Shown here piece after piece: positions 1 to 13,000 of a DNA stretch of 64,000 nt. Both the position numbers and the translations under genes were made by a program. The stretch covers positions 46,179,736-46,243,735 of the forward strand of contig CM055900.1 in assembly GCA_029582155.1 (NCBI GenBank). Reading direction: 5' to 3'. This DNA comes from Panopea generosa. Lineage: Eukaryota; Mollusca; Bivalvia; Adapedonta; Hiatellidae. The stretch's first letter is position 1. Each line of letters opens with the position of its first letter. Under the pieces are notes generated by a model. That model saw nothing but the letters and a program-made list of their open reading frames with translations, was not told the DNA's origin and ran no database searches.

Positions 1-679
1 GTGGAAAAATACAATTGTTTATTTGGATTTAAATTTCTGAATTATCTCTGCTAGCCGTTCTGTTACAGTTGATGCTAACGGGATATACAAATACCCGCTG
101 CTATTTCCAATAGTTGGCAGACTTTGTATTTTAGAACACAAAAATTGCCTACGGATAGATAACTCAGTATCCACGTTAGCTAATTTATATGTCAAAACAT
201 AAATATAGGTCCCGAAGATTTTATAGATTTTAAGATATCAGATAAGAAGGGTAAACGAGGCAATTATGTCTTCAAAGCATAACTGTCTACAAATTGTTAT
301 CAAATAATATTTAGAGTTATCGAAGTTTATTAACAATTATGATACGAACAGTGTTTGAAAATGTGTTGTTTGTTTCCTCTCAGCGTGAGTCCAATCCTTT
401 GCTATGCGTTATATCTTTAGCACGGCGACCGCTCCGTGCGGTTTTATCCGCAAGACTGCGGATAGAATTTTTTCATATTCGTTGGCGATGATAACTCTTT
501 GCATTTTTTTCAAATTAAACCATATCAATCTCTATGCTCTTCGTCATTGTCGGATAACCCGGATGTCAGTTACGATACTCTCCACCCATATGGAGAATAT
601 CTAAATAGATTACCCGGGGGTATCCGACGGTTACAATGTAAGTTGTGAACACAAAGAGCTTTGAAACGTGGGGTGTGGT

Positions 680-710
<31 letters not shown>

Positions 711-853
711 GTAAAATGCAGTTGGCATATTATATATATATGATAAAGTTCGTAATGTATCGTAATTTAAATAGCACTGTTAATTCAGAGTAAATATTGC
801 TGATGTGACCAATACATTTTTGCGATAACCAGTTTTATTATTGTTTATTTCAG
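1..853 (+). other. 5' intron of the NETO-like gene
   Basis: No coding exon is supported here. It contains the long G tract at 680-709 and ends in the acceptor of exon A. The missing signal-peptide exon must lie to the left of the window. Confidence 0.6.
680..709. repeat. Homopolymer (G)30
   Basis: An uninterrupted run of 30 G follows a GGGTGTGG lead. It can form a G-quadruplex on the coding strand of the intron, and the length is prone to sequencing error. Confidence 0.95.
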
Positions 854-1018
854 TGATCCCATCTGCTCTTACGGTAGAGCCCCCGCCCATGATTAATGAC
901 GATTTCGCGCCCGAATGTTACAATTTTACCCACGGCAACTACAATGATATGGAATTCTACAGCCCCAACTACCCCGGGCAGTACCCTAACGACGCCGACT
1001 GTGTGATGTATATACAAG
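854..1018 (+). CDS. neto: NETO-like exon A: N-terminal half of CUB1
   Basis: The acceptor tttcag precedes base 854 and the donor gtatgg follows base 1018; the exon is phase 1 at both ends. It encodes a Pro-rich lead-in (TVEPPP), then CUB1 Cys 22, the hallmark SPNYPGQYP turn and Cys 50. The upstream partner exon is not in the window. Confidence 0.88.
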
Positions 1019-4000
1019 GTATGGTGTAGTATTCCAAATTCCGACGAATTGTTGCTAAGGCCGTTTATATTAAGTCTTTTTGCTAATGGTAGATATAAAC
1101 CATGTATTAATTGTCAGTAACTTATAATAAAAACAAACATACTAGTATATTAGTGGTGGTTAATTTGATCTTTGGTATATTTACTTTTTTTGCCTTTTTT
1201 CTTTATTCGTTCACAGTGTAAACACCTGGCATAGCTAAAACATATGTCTAACATCCAATAATGTGCGTTGCATGGGCTTCAGTCCTTCTTTTATGTTTTT
1301 GTATATATGATTGTTATGTAAATACATCGTGTACTCTTTGTACCAGAAATCATTTATTACGGTGAGTTAAAATGATTCTCATTTTGAAAATCCAATAAGT
1401 AAAATAAGTTTATTAGTGGTCACAATACCCAGATATATCACATCAAAGCTTGGTGTTTATCGTTAGTGTAAATGTTTTAGGACCGGCCATACAATTGTCC
1501 GTATACTATGTTCTGATTGGATAGCATGCCAAATGGCGTGATGATACAGCAGCGCAGTGCTCAATCAATGCATAGCTATCACAGGCTGCAGCCGTCGTGA
1601 TGTGAGTGACAACTACCTTATAAACTGTACAAAACAATAGTTCAATATCTTTATCCAGCATTAAACAGCACATAATGTTATAGCCTAATCAGTTATAACA
1701 TAATTTTATATACAACCTTCATAACGACAACATGAACATTTATAGTCTATCCCAGAACGAAGTATTTCCCGAATCGGGTGTATTACCCCACCCACCCACC
1801 CACCCACCCCAATGACAAAGCAGGGAATTCTATGCCTGTCCCACAATTTATATATAAACTGTGACGTCATTATAACTTTCGGTTGAAAAAAACAACTGAC
1901 CAATCAACGTGCTTAAATATGGCTTTCCCAACATTGTTTGTTAACGGACCCACAATTACCTACAGGGTAACCAATAACGACTGATTAGCCAAGAAGCCAA
2001 ACTTCAAATATAAAACTCATTGATACGTTATTCAAATTTTAAATTTACTATCACCGTGTATTAGTTAAACGCAAAGACATATTTGATAAGATTATGGTGG
2101 AGTTACTTGTCATTATTGTGTCTCATTTATTCAGTAGTGTTGGGAAGATACAAAAATAATGTTTGAACTATTGATTCCTAATTGTATGTATGCGTAGCGT
2201 AGTTAAACATGCATCGCCTATAACTTTCTGTTCAGTAAATGAAGACAATTTTAATGAATAGCAAAGAGCAAGGTCCGACTCGGAGATAATGATTGATTTT
2301 GCACTTGTAGTTTATCTCATTTATAAAAAAAATCGTTAATACACAGGTCGGTATTTTCCGTTTTATTCGTCAATGTTTTAGTCTAACCCGAAAATGGCCC
2401 ATGAGTGAGTTTATCGCGGGCCGTGATTTAGTATTTGGTCAACAAAAATAAAGAGTTTTACACTATAGAGACAAAATACATTATAAGTTATCAAACAAAT
2501 ATCCATAATATATGATTTTTGGTATAAATGTGCACTTTTCTGCCAATATCGAAACAATATCGGCGATATAGGTGTAGCCTCTTTAAAGGAAATGATACTC
2601 GTTTTAAATGGCATTTTGATTGCATAAAGTACATATTCTGACTTTGACGGGGCTACGATAACTAAATGTACACTGTGTGAGAATGTATATCTTGTATAAA
2701 ATAATTCCTGCATAAACAGAAACCGAAAACGACGTAAATGTCTTTAATCTTTAGGAATAGACGAACGAATGTAACAAAAATGCTCTTTATCTGACTCATG
2801 TTAATTCTTAACAAATGTGCTATTTCATATCAAATGCCCTCATCCGATTAACAAGTCTTTTGGCGGCCAAGATCTCATTAAGTATTGTGTAGCATAATGT
2901 AATATAGCAATTGTTTTATCCCTTTTATCGAGATCCTTGCTTGTTTTATCAGAAATAAATGACAATTTCAATTACAGACATCAAATAAAAGTCATATATT
3001 TATGCTACTGTCTGAAACACACAGGGATTAAAACATTTACTGTTCAGCTTTATTGCACATCTCTTTTCAACTTCAAGAATTGGCAAAGTGGGACATCAGA
3101 TAAACGAGAAGCAAATCATTCAGAAATATATTCGTGAACTGCGATGTTTTATTGCCGTCTAAAATAAGAATTATCGTATAAGATAAACAACGTTTTTGTT
3201 GTAAATACACGCATGGAGATATAATAGAGCTCCTGCGGTGATTAAAACCAACGTTGATTTTATATTTCCGAAGAGGAAAGAAACACACACTCCGATATTC
3301 GAAACAAAACATTACGAATAATGCATATGTTTATGCCTAGATCGAAATGTATTATTCGAAGTAGATGTAGCTGAAATAATAATTCGTACAATACATGTGT
3401 AAGTGTTTTTGGAAAGTTCATCTAGATAAAAGCAACACTAGTTTTATACTACGCATCTGTCAACAATTTTGGTTGGCATTTATCTTCCCCTAAGAAAACA
3501 CTTTCTCCTGAACCAGCTTCTTGGGCCACCAGCACGTTGTCCTTGATCTCTACTATTACATTTCTAAAGAGCAAGTTGATATTTAAATTCTTATTTATTG
3601 AAGTAAGTTGACTCACAATACTTTTCTCTCCAAAATTACCTTTCGCTAGGTCTGATAAATTTTGATACAAAAAATCAACACAGTGAATTCAAAACCTTCA
3701 TACGACCAGTTCATTTAAACTGTCTGTCTACTAAGTATCTATTTATAACCGTAACTTGTTTTTCTTATCATTTGCTTCAGTGCAATTAAGTTAAAAGTTC
3801 TCTGTTTGGTGCACTCGTTAATAACCAATTGACAAAACATTTCTCTTTATTAAACAACGTCCAAATAAAATCAAGGAACTGGTCTAGAAATGAACTCATT
3901 TGCACGTTCTTGTTCGTTTCAAACTTTTACACGTCGAAGTAATGGCGACGTTTTATGAATGGCGGTTTCTTTGATGCCGTTGCCTGGTATGCATCACTCG

Positions 4001-7000
4001 TTACTTTGAATTAGCACATAATGACTGGTTGGCAGTCTCTGCGGATAATGACACAGATTCAGTCGAAAATATGTACTTGATTTGAAGCAGTCTATTCACA
4101 ATGATTCTCTACCTTGCTGTTCTATTTTTTAAGTGATAAGTTATATATACTTAACCCTGGAGAATCTGATGTTCGCAGAGCTCCTTAAAAAATTTTTTCA
4201 TAGAAATACAACGACATTGTTGAGTTGTTGTGCAATTTGGTTTTATATCGCACACATCACGATATGATAAACAGTGACAAGTTAAGTTTAGTTTAAACAT
4301 ATTTATTGCTTATTGTCATACAATTACATTGCAATATTAGTATTACTGTAAATACTTACAAAATATATAAGCAAGCGGGCTGGGCCAGAATTATGCCAAC
4401 ATCAGTTATTGCCCGTCCCATAAACTTGTCATTTGTAGTAGTTTTCAATAACCACGCCGCATATTACATATATAGCTAATCTTAATAGGTACAAGCAACT
4501 ATACACCATTAACATATTAAACTAAACCAATGCTTAATCTGATTTTATATCAAGTTTTCAAACTTTCTATTTAACCTGTTTTAACGACGTTTTCAGCACT
4601 TGACATGTTATTTATGGCAGTTCTGATGTTGGAGAAAAACCTCAGAATCAATATGACTAGAACCGCCGCTTTTCCGCAAGTAAATGGCAAACCTTCTCAC
4701 ATAACGTTCTTGGTCCGAATGGGGATCGTACCCACGATCTCAGCGATCAAAGGTAACTGGTCATTAGACGACAGCGCCATAGACTGCTCACAGACGGTCG
4801 TTGTCTTTAAAACACGGGCCATGATGGTTTTCCAGTAAATCACATAGAATTCAGACGACAAATAATAAAGTCATGAGCAACGTGAAAATGACAACAATGT
4901 TCATTTGTATATGATTTATATGAAAAATACCAGCGCACTTCGACGCTTCCTTTGTATGAACACGCCCATACTTATATAAGTGCCAGTGATTGGTCGAAAA
5001 TGATGATGAACACAATATATGGATTTGGCTACCTAGTTTGTTGAATTTATTCGATTTTGTTGAACGTTACTCGCTTACTAATACATTTTATATTTTACAT
5101 CCTATTTCAGCACCCCGCGGCTTCAACATAGAGCTTTATTTTATGGACAAGTTCTCCGTGGAGGTAGATGACGGCTGTAAATTTGATTACATTGAACTGC
5201 ATGACGGACCTTTTGGATATTCCAAGTTTATATCTCGGTTCTGCGGCGAGGGATTCCCTGTTACTGTATTGACGGAGACCCGGTTTTTATGGGCACGCTT
5301 TGCCACGGACGACTTCGTACAGTTCGATGGATTCCGAGCGGTGTATGAGTTCAGAATAGACGACAGTAAGTAGGCACTATACTATGATTATATGATATCG
5401 AATATTAGCTTCGGCATTATTTTCCTCCATTGCCAATGTGTCCAGGGCGCTTTTACTAGATCATTTACCTCAACGCACCTCTCTGAGATTATGGGTTGAA
5501 GTTCATCTTAAAAGTTTCCTTAGTTTGAAAACCTATATGATTCATTGATGTTCGTCTTCACTTCCCCCCGACAATCCAAGTAGTGTTGTACTGAAATGGT
5601 TAAAAACTACTCCTCTACACATCATCCAAGATATAACGAAGGGAGTTGCTATACACCTTGTGTCAGGAAATGCCCAGATGTGAGGACAATTGTAAAAAAC
5701 AAACACAGTGTAATTTCAATCTTAACTTATGTTAATGCCAGCGTTTATCCATTAGTCGCAACGCTTTGTAATAAAAATAACACGTGTTTTTTTTCAGATT
5801 TAGCCTAAATTATCATATTATACCTCAGTTTCTCATATATTATCAAAATTTGATAATTAATCTCATTGAAGTAATAATGCTCTATCTTGTAATGCACTAT
5901 TGTTATCTTTCTTGAAAGAGATGATAAAAGATATCATGTAAATGTGCAATTCGTGTGTGTTATATTGTAACAAAGATAACACATAGAATATGGGATGTTT
6001 AAATATCATCAGAGATATCAATATTTACATAAGTTTTACCTTTGATTTTACTGTGTGCCACATTGGCATGGAAGCAGATTGACCGTGCCAAATCCAACTA
6101 TTTTTTTTATTTTTTATTGATAACTTTTCGGAAACGCTGCCAAAATTTTCGCGGGTATTAGTATATTCCGATACCAGCATGGCAAGGCGTTGTTTGGATG
6201 TAAAGATAATGCTTGTATACATGCAATGGGCAAACAAATGATTTTGGAAGGAATATGCAAATGATATAAGCCAATTTAAAAAATATATATATTTCTAAGA
6301 CTGTAATGAATCTATTACGAGCAGTCGTGAATTTATAAAAAATAAATGAAAAAAGTGAATTATCAGATTTATATATAAATAAACAACATGTTTGTATGTA
6401 TGTATATGATATTGCTGATTGCAATACTCGAAGAAGTAGAAAATAATAAGATAAACAAAACAAAAAAAAATCAATTTTTTTCCACCCTTGGAATATCAGA
6501 TAACAGAGATGTTTAAACAGAACAATCAAATGGAAAGAAAATGCAAATCCGATTTATGTCTATCATGCATCTGATGTAACCATAGCTAAGGCGCGTGCGG
6601 CCGTAATTATCAGAGGTGATGAAACACGTCTACCACAGATACGCTATCACGTGATGTTTCTGTAAAGTAATGCTTACTGGGGGTAAAGCTCTGTATCATT
6701 GCTTTGTTACACTTGCTAAATACTTTCCTTTACCACACATAGTTGCTAATAAAAGCTGTTATTTCAGCTTGTATTATTTTGTTTCAAATTAAAAACAGTA
6801 GCGTGTTTGCAAATGAGACGTGAAGCTCCCGTGCCAACTCTAGTTATTTGGATAATCACGTGACATGGCACTTATATGCTTCCATCATTATTATCTTACT
6901 ATTTCATGTTTGATGTAATATTTTCATTACGATTACTACCACTCTATCTGATTATAGAAGTATTACATTATTTAATATAGTTATTATAATCCTTAATCCG

Positions 7001-10000
7001 CATTAAATAAGTTTAGATAAAAAAAGTTCGGCAATGATATTGTTCAGTATTACACTATAGAGAGGTGGATTTCGTAAAAGTTCTAAAGAACAGTATAAGA
7101 CTGTTTGACTTCAGATGAAATTTCCATTTCTCAGCTACATAATTTTTGTTTCTTTTAAAATTGTCGCAAAATTAAACAAAAACTAAATAAATTGACGCAA
7201 GAAAAAAATTGAATTATTAGAATACGTCATATAACCATTCAAAATTGTAAAGAAACATAGAGGGGTGCCGGCAGATGTCAAAAATAAAATAAAAGATATG
7301 TGTTCAGTATAGAGGGGCAGCAAACACATTTAATGCATATAATCACCATACTCATAAACTCATATTAAAGGCAATACAAAAATAAGATACAGGAAAAGTG
7401 ACAAAATGGTTTACCGCCTTTAAACAATCGGTGAGCGGATGCACTCTATGTAAGTAAAATAGCACCACTAGTCTCTTCCGGTACAATTGCGATAGCAATA
7501 CAAATATACTCAAATGAAACATATACATACACAATTTAATACTAATAGTACTGTCCAATATACAAAATGGTATTTCAGATAGGATCTTCAAGATCAAGTA
7601 AACAGGTAACAAACAGGAACCGTTTCCTACATATCCAAACTAAACACCGCATCCTGGAGCCAGGAACCAGATGCCTTTTCAATTATAGGTTATCTGTAAT
7701 GCTGAACAATCTGTCAACGTTATAAACTCTGTATTTATATTCACTAAGTTATCTTTGATATTCGGTAGAAAGCATCAATCAAAAATACTTAGGAGTTAAT
7801 TGAATTAGCGGCATTATTCTTCTGCAGCTACTGGGTTAGATTAAGATGGTACATACATCTTCCCTCTTCACCTTATCCGATCAATCTATTTTTAATATAA
7901 AAAGAAAACGCAAAGAAATAAAGAAAAATGTCCAACGAATTTTTATACTGTTTTATCGTAAGTAACTGTTGCAATATTTCGATAACGATGGTCAAATGTG
8001 TTATCATATTTTATAAGTTAAAAGTCAGAAACAATGTTTAAACCTTTAAATCGTTGAAACTATTTAATTGTGTGGATTATATCTTAACATGTATTTATAA
8101 TAAAAAAACACATGTTGATACTAGAACTAATTACAGTCCTGAAGCTCCGTGAGTGCAATCCCCTTTATAACATACAGACAAACCGGTCTTAAGCAGCCAG
8201 GCCAAGAAAGGAGCAAAAGTTGCCTTTTAAGACAGGTTGTTGCTGAATACAGGTTAATTTGCCCAGAAATTATAGAAATGGGAAATAGCAAAAATGGCCG
8301 CTTAAGACAAGTGGCTCCTTAATAGAGGTGACCGCTTACACAGGTTTTACTGTACCGAGTATAAAAGTGAACAATAATATATGATATAATATGTAACCAA
8401 CTAATACATTTTACGATGTTATTTTTTCGGATTTCAGACTACAGTCCAAATTTGGAACAAGAATCAGGTAAGTTTTTATATGTGTATGTGCTGAACTGAC
8501 ATATGTTACGCTATATGAGTTCTTTTTCTTCTTTTCCAAGTGCCATATGAATTTATTTTCCGTTTTAACATTCATTCTAAAACTTTATTATCTTACAATT
8601 GTTACACAGTGTTCCTTCCTCTTTTCTACTATCACCGAAAGATTATGCTTGCTCCATTTCTAGATATATCCGTGAAATCCTAGGTCTGTGTTTTCTTCTC
8701 TATTTTACCCTGAACTATTTTCCTATTACATATGAAACATTTTAATGGGCCAAAATCGATACAAATTCAGTGTTGCCAAAAACAAAAACATTTCTTTATT
8801 TTGCAATCACTTCTGATAGATGTAAAATATTGTTTTACACACGTCTAGGATTTTTTAATATTTAACAAATAACAAATCAATATAAAACTGAACTTGTAAA
8901 TATTTTTTTCAAACTATTTCATCCATAAAGATTTTGCATTAATCTTTTCAAACAAAAATCTTTTTCGAATATTTAACAAAAAGACTTTCCACTGAATTTG
9001 AAAAATGAATTATATTTATAAAATATACACAGTTAAAGCTTTTATCCCAGTAGCTCTAATTGTGATCACGCCATCCATAATAATTTTGTTTGTTTTTTGT
9101 TCTGATTTTTTAACAAATTTCATGAAATAAATAAGCTCAAGCTAGGGTTTATAATTTGTTGAGACTTTTGTGTGTCCCTTTAAGATTAATATACATTTAA
9201 ATCGGATGTATTTGTATGAGTTGTTGAGTGATGGCCAAACCCGACCTTAACGTACCTATTACGGGGTGACTAAATGGATCACTTTTAAATTATTGAAATT
9301 AAAACACCAAGAAACAAACAACAAACAACCCCACCACACCCCCACAAAAAACAAACATACAACAACACCACCAAAACATCCATAATAATCATATGGGTAA
9401 AACAAGCTCATCTAACAAGCATTCAATTTGATTTTAGTTTGTCGTATATACATGGACTAACAACCATATACCATTAGCCTGTTATATGATCTGTTGGATA
9501 TTTCAACTTGCATATAACATACTGTCTTTGATTTTAGTTTGTCGTATATACGTGGACTAACAACCATATACCATCAGCCTGTTATATCTATGTGATATTT
9601 CAACTTGCATACAACATATGCTTTTTTAATTTTAGTTTGTCGTATATACATGGACAACATGGCTCTTGACGGTGAACTAAATTCTAAAGTGTTCCCGCTA
9701 GCTGATACGTCACGTCGAGATTATCCAATCGACAAGCCTGTGGACTGCACGTGGGAGATGCTAGTCGAGAAAGGTTATCTGGTGAGTGTACAAAATATGT
9801 TATATAAATCTATCCCCAAACGTGAATAACATCCAGTATTTCCATTTTTATTGTGTTGTCATCCATACTTTCCGACTTGATCAAATACTTGAATGACGTC
9901 GTCAATTAAACATCGATATAACGTAATTGGCGTAGACGGCGTACGATTACTTACGAAATAAACTACGTGTAGTCAGTCAGTTTAAGTGTTTGTTTGCCCT

Positions 10001-13000
10001 CGCAACTTTGCTCAAGGCATTTTGGCGAGTAGGAACAGAAGATTATTTAGCTACTGGACAGCATCGGCAGTTGTGCGGACTTCTCTCCCGTTGCTGCACT
10101 ACTGGCTGGAACAGAACATTATGTTGTCTGTTAGATTATATTGTCCATGTCGATTATGTTGATTCGTCGGTTCTAGCTAAAGTTGATATAATGATTTCGT
10201 TGGTTATAAAGGCAAAGGCGAATGGCTACTGATGGTCATTTCCCTGTCGAGTATGTCTTCCCAAGGTGTTTGCTGTCAGAGGTTGCTTGGTAAGCCGTTG
10301 TTGATGGATGACCTATATTGTTAAAACGTCATAAGTCATACAGACATATTTACAATAATCATTAATTTGACCTACTTTGAAGGCTGGAGCTCAGGTGAAT
10401 AAGTCCTTCCGCTTCGACAGTCACTTGTAGAGAATGTACATAGTTATAAATGAATGGTGTTATTTAAATGGACGATTTCTTTTATTACACTTATAAAGCT
10501 GAAATAGCAATTAACTAGTAAAAAAAACATTTTCCTTAAATTATGTGACAACTAGAATAACGATTCTTGCTTATTTACTCCCAGATTGATTACATTTGTT
10601 GACAGGTATTTGGTTTAACCTACATGTATACGAGACGGTGAAGTTTTAAGAATAATAAATCAAAACACGTGAAATAAAGTTATATGTGATTTACAATAAA
10701 AATATGGCATTACCGCACAAAAACTCCAAAAACCAAAAAACTTAGTCATCACAGCTATGTGATTAAACTTTCACCATTACAGGATAATTATCACATCTTG
10801 TTATGTCGGCATTATATAAGTACATGTCGTTGTTTACGTAATTATCCCAAAACATATGCTGCATTCATTAGTCTTCATAAACGTCTGCATTAGGTGCAAG
10901 ATATTAATTGATCACTATTTAATGGCATTCATTTAAGTGCACTTAATCTCGTGTATCCAGTTATTTTAATACTCTCAACAATTAGTCGTAGTAGAGTTAG
11001 AGATTAACTAAACATTATTCGGCTTTGAATTATCTTCGATTTCCTTAAGCAAAAGATCAGATTTTTAAAGAGATATATCTTAAGAATCAAATTATAACAA
11101 ATGAATATAATAATATGAAACATTGGTTCAATGAATTAATATTTCTGTAGTATTAGTCTATTGGTTAAATGCAATTGGTCATATCTGAGTAGATGCATCA
11201 TCATTATAACGAACAACTCTATTGTCTTGGAAATAACAATTAATCTTTAATATTTAGTTTTCACATAAGCTGGCAGTTATTTTTTTGTTGTGGTATATAC
11301 TGTACCTTTTTCTCATTATAAACAGTCTCCATTAATCAACATATTAAGCATAACAGTTTACGTATATTTTATGTTATGAATTTACTTTTCTTCAATGACA
11401 CATTCGTTTTATCCAAGTTACAACTGTTATTCTTGGTGTTCTCTTACGGTATCAATTCAATAAATAAAATCTGATTGTCCATTTTGGGGTAACGTAATTT
11501 GAAAACCCAATCAGGTATTTTTTTCATGAAAATAAATTCCATTTCAGATCCTTTTAGATGAGATAAAGCTACGCATGTCTCGCGAAGGTCAATGTGAGAG
11601 AAACCGTATCGAAATATATGACCGTACCACATCTAAGGACGACAGGACAGGCGTTTATTGCGGTGGACCGGTACAGGACTACAGGTCTGAATCAAACCGA
11701 ATATTCCTAAGAATTCTGGGAAGTAGATTGTCCGAGAAACCAGTTTTGTTTGGCCGATACACCGTCTTTAGAGCAGAAGATAAAGGGGCAGAACGTAAGT
11801 AAAGCAGTATGACCTTATCGGCAAAATTACAATACTAACGAATTGTAAAAATAAGAAAGATATTTTAGGAATCAATTTTCGCTTTATTCGCAAAATCAAT
11901 GTTATTGCTTTAATAAACTTCTGCCTTAATTGTGATTATAACGCTTGTTTTATTCGCAATATCATTGTTTTCGCGTCAATATACTTCTGCGTAAATCGGG
12001 ATTATTACGCTTTATTCGTGATATCATTGTTTTGCGCTTTAATATCTATTATTTCTACATTTTTAATGAAATATAATTTTTCGAGTTTAAACCATGTAAA
12101 TTGATGATAAAGCAACTACAAAACAAGAAAATATTTGCATATAATGTTCTACAGTAAACAGAAACACGTGAATAATCAAATTTTGGATAAAAAATGGCTA
12201 CACAATTGTGATGTAACATTAGATCTTCAGAATAGACATATCTATCAAATATAGATTGGTTTACGTTTAGTCTAAGCAATTAAATTACATTATGACGGAG
12301 AACGATAAATTTATGGGGGAAGAATTCACAAATTTATTAATTTGATTAAATTTGATTGGAAATAAACTTATAGATTCAGACGATTACAACGAAATATGAA
12401 AGTGCAACGAACCCATCCACATCCGGGGGATTTAAATCTAATTTGGAATACATAAATATTATTTCTAAGGCCTGAGAGATACTTTTTTTATGTTCTACCA
12501 GTCTAAACATACAGCTATTTTAATAACTGCATTATTTCATGAAGTAATGGATAAGATAATGCACATGTTACTGTATTTGTGATTTTTATCGAAATACATT
12601 GGTGACAGTTCAGTGGAATGTTCGCTGAATACATATTTGACAGCTGAAATACTCCTAGTACGTTTTTGCCAGTTGGAAAGCTTTCGAAATATATATTGCT
12701 CTGAGAACATATTTGATAGCTGGAATACTCTCTGAATACTCTCTGAGTATATATTTGACAACCGGAATACTCTTCGCTGAATACGTATTTGACAGCTGGA
12801 GTATTCTCTGACTATATATTTTACAAATAGAATACTCTCCGAGTACATATCTGACAGCTGGATAACTCTATGAGTACATATTTCACAGTTGGCATACTCT
12901 TTGGGTACATACTTGAATACTATAAACCGCATGAGCATTAGAGCACTTGTTTGTGTTCTTACAGGAAAGTCTCTTTGGATTATTCGCATCTAAATATATA

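Larger units (their letters stand above)
1019..5110 (+). other. Intron between exons A and B
   Basis: About 4.1 kb of AT-rich intron. It holds a CCCA microsatellite (about 1788-1810), one arm of a dispersed repeat pair (about 1812-1960) and a retroelement-like tail (about 4283-4450). An acceptor-like TTTTCAG near 4596 opens a short frame that does not fit CUB1. Confidence 0.7.

Noticed and set aside
3449..3670. Minus-strand 73-codon frame that looks mildly protein-like
   Set aside because: No recognised domain, and no convincing splice sites or start context. Left as unexplained intronic sequence.
4605..4838. Open frame after an acceptor-like TTTTCAG, in the intron between exons A and B
   Set aside because: Exon A joins exon B directly in phase and gives an unbroken CUB1; this frame has no CUB residues and no donor of matching phase.
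9990..10232. 80-codon plus frame in the intron between exons D and E
   Set aside because: No domain and no splice sites that fit the gene; the frame around it is already complete.
12537..12989. 150-codon minus-strand frame
   Set aside because: It is a translation of the degenerate 30-bp minisatellite.
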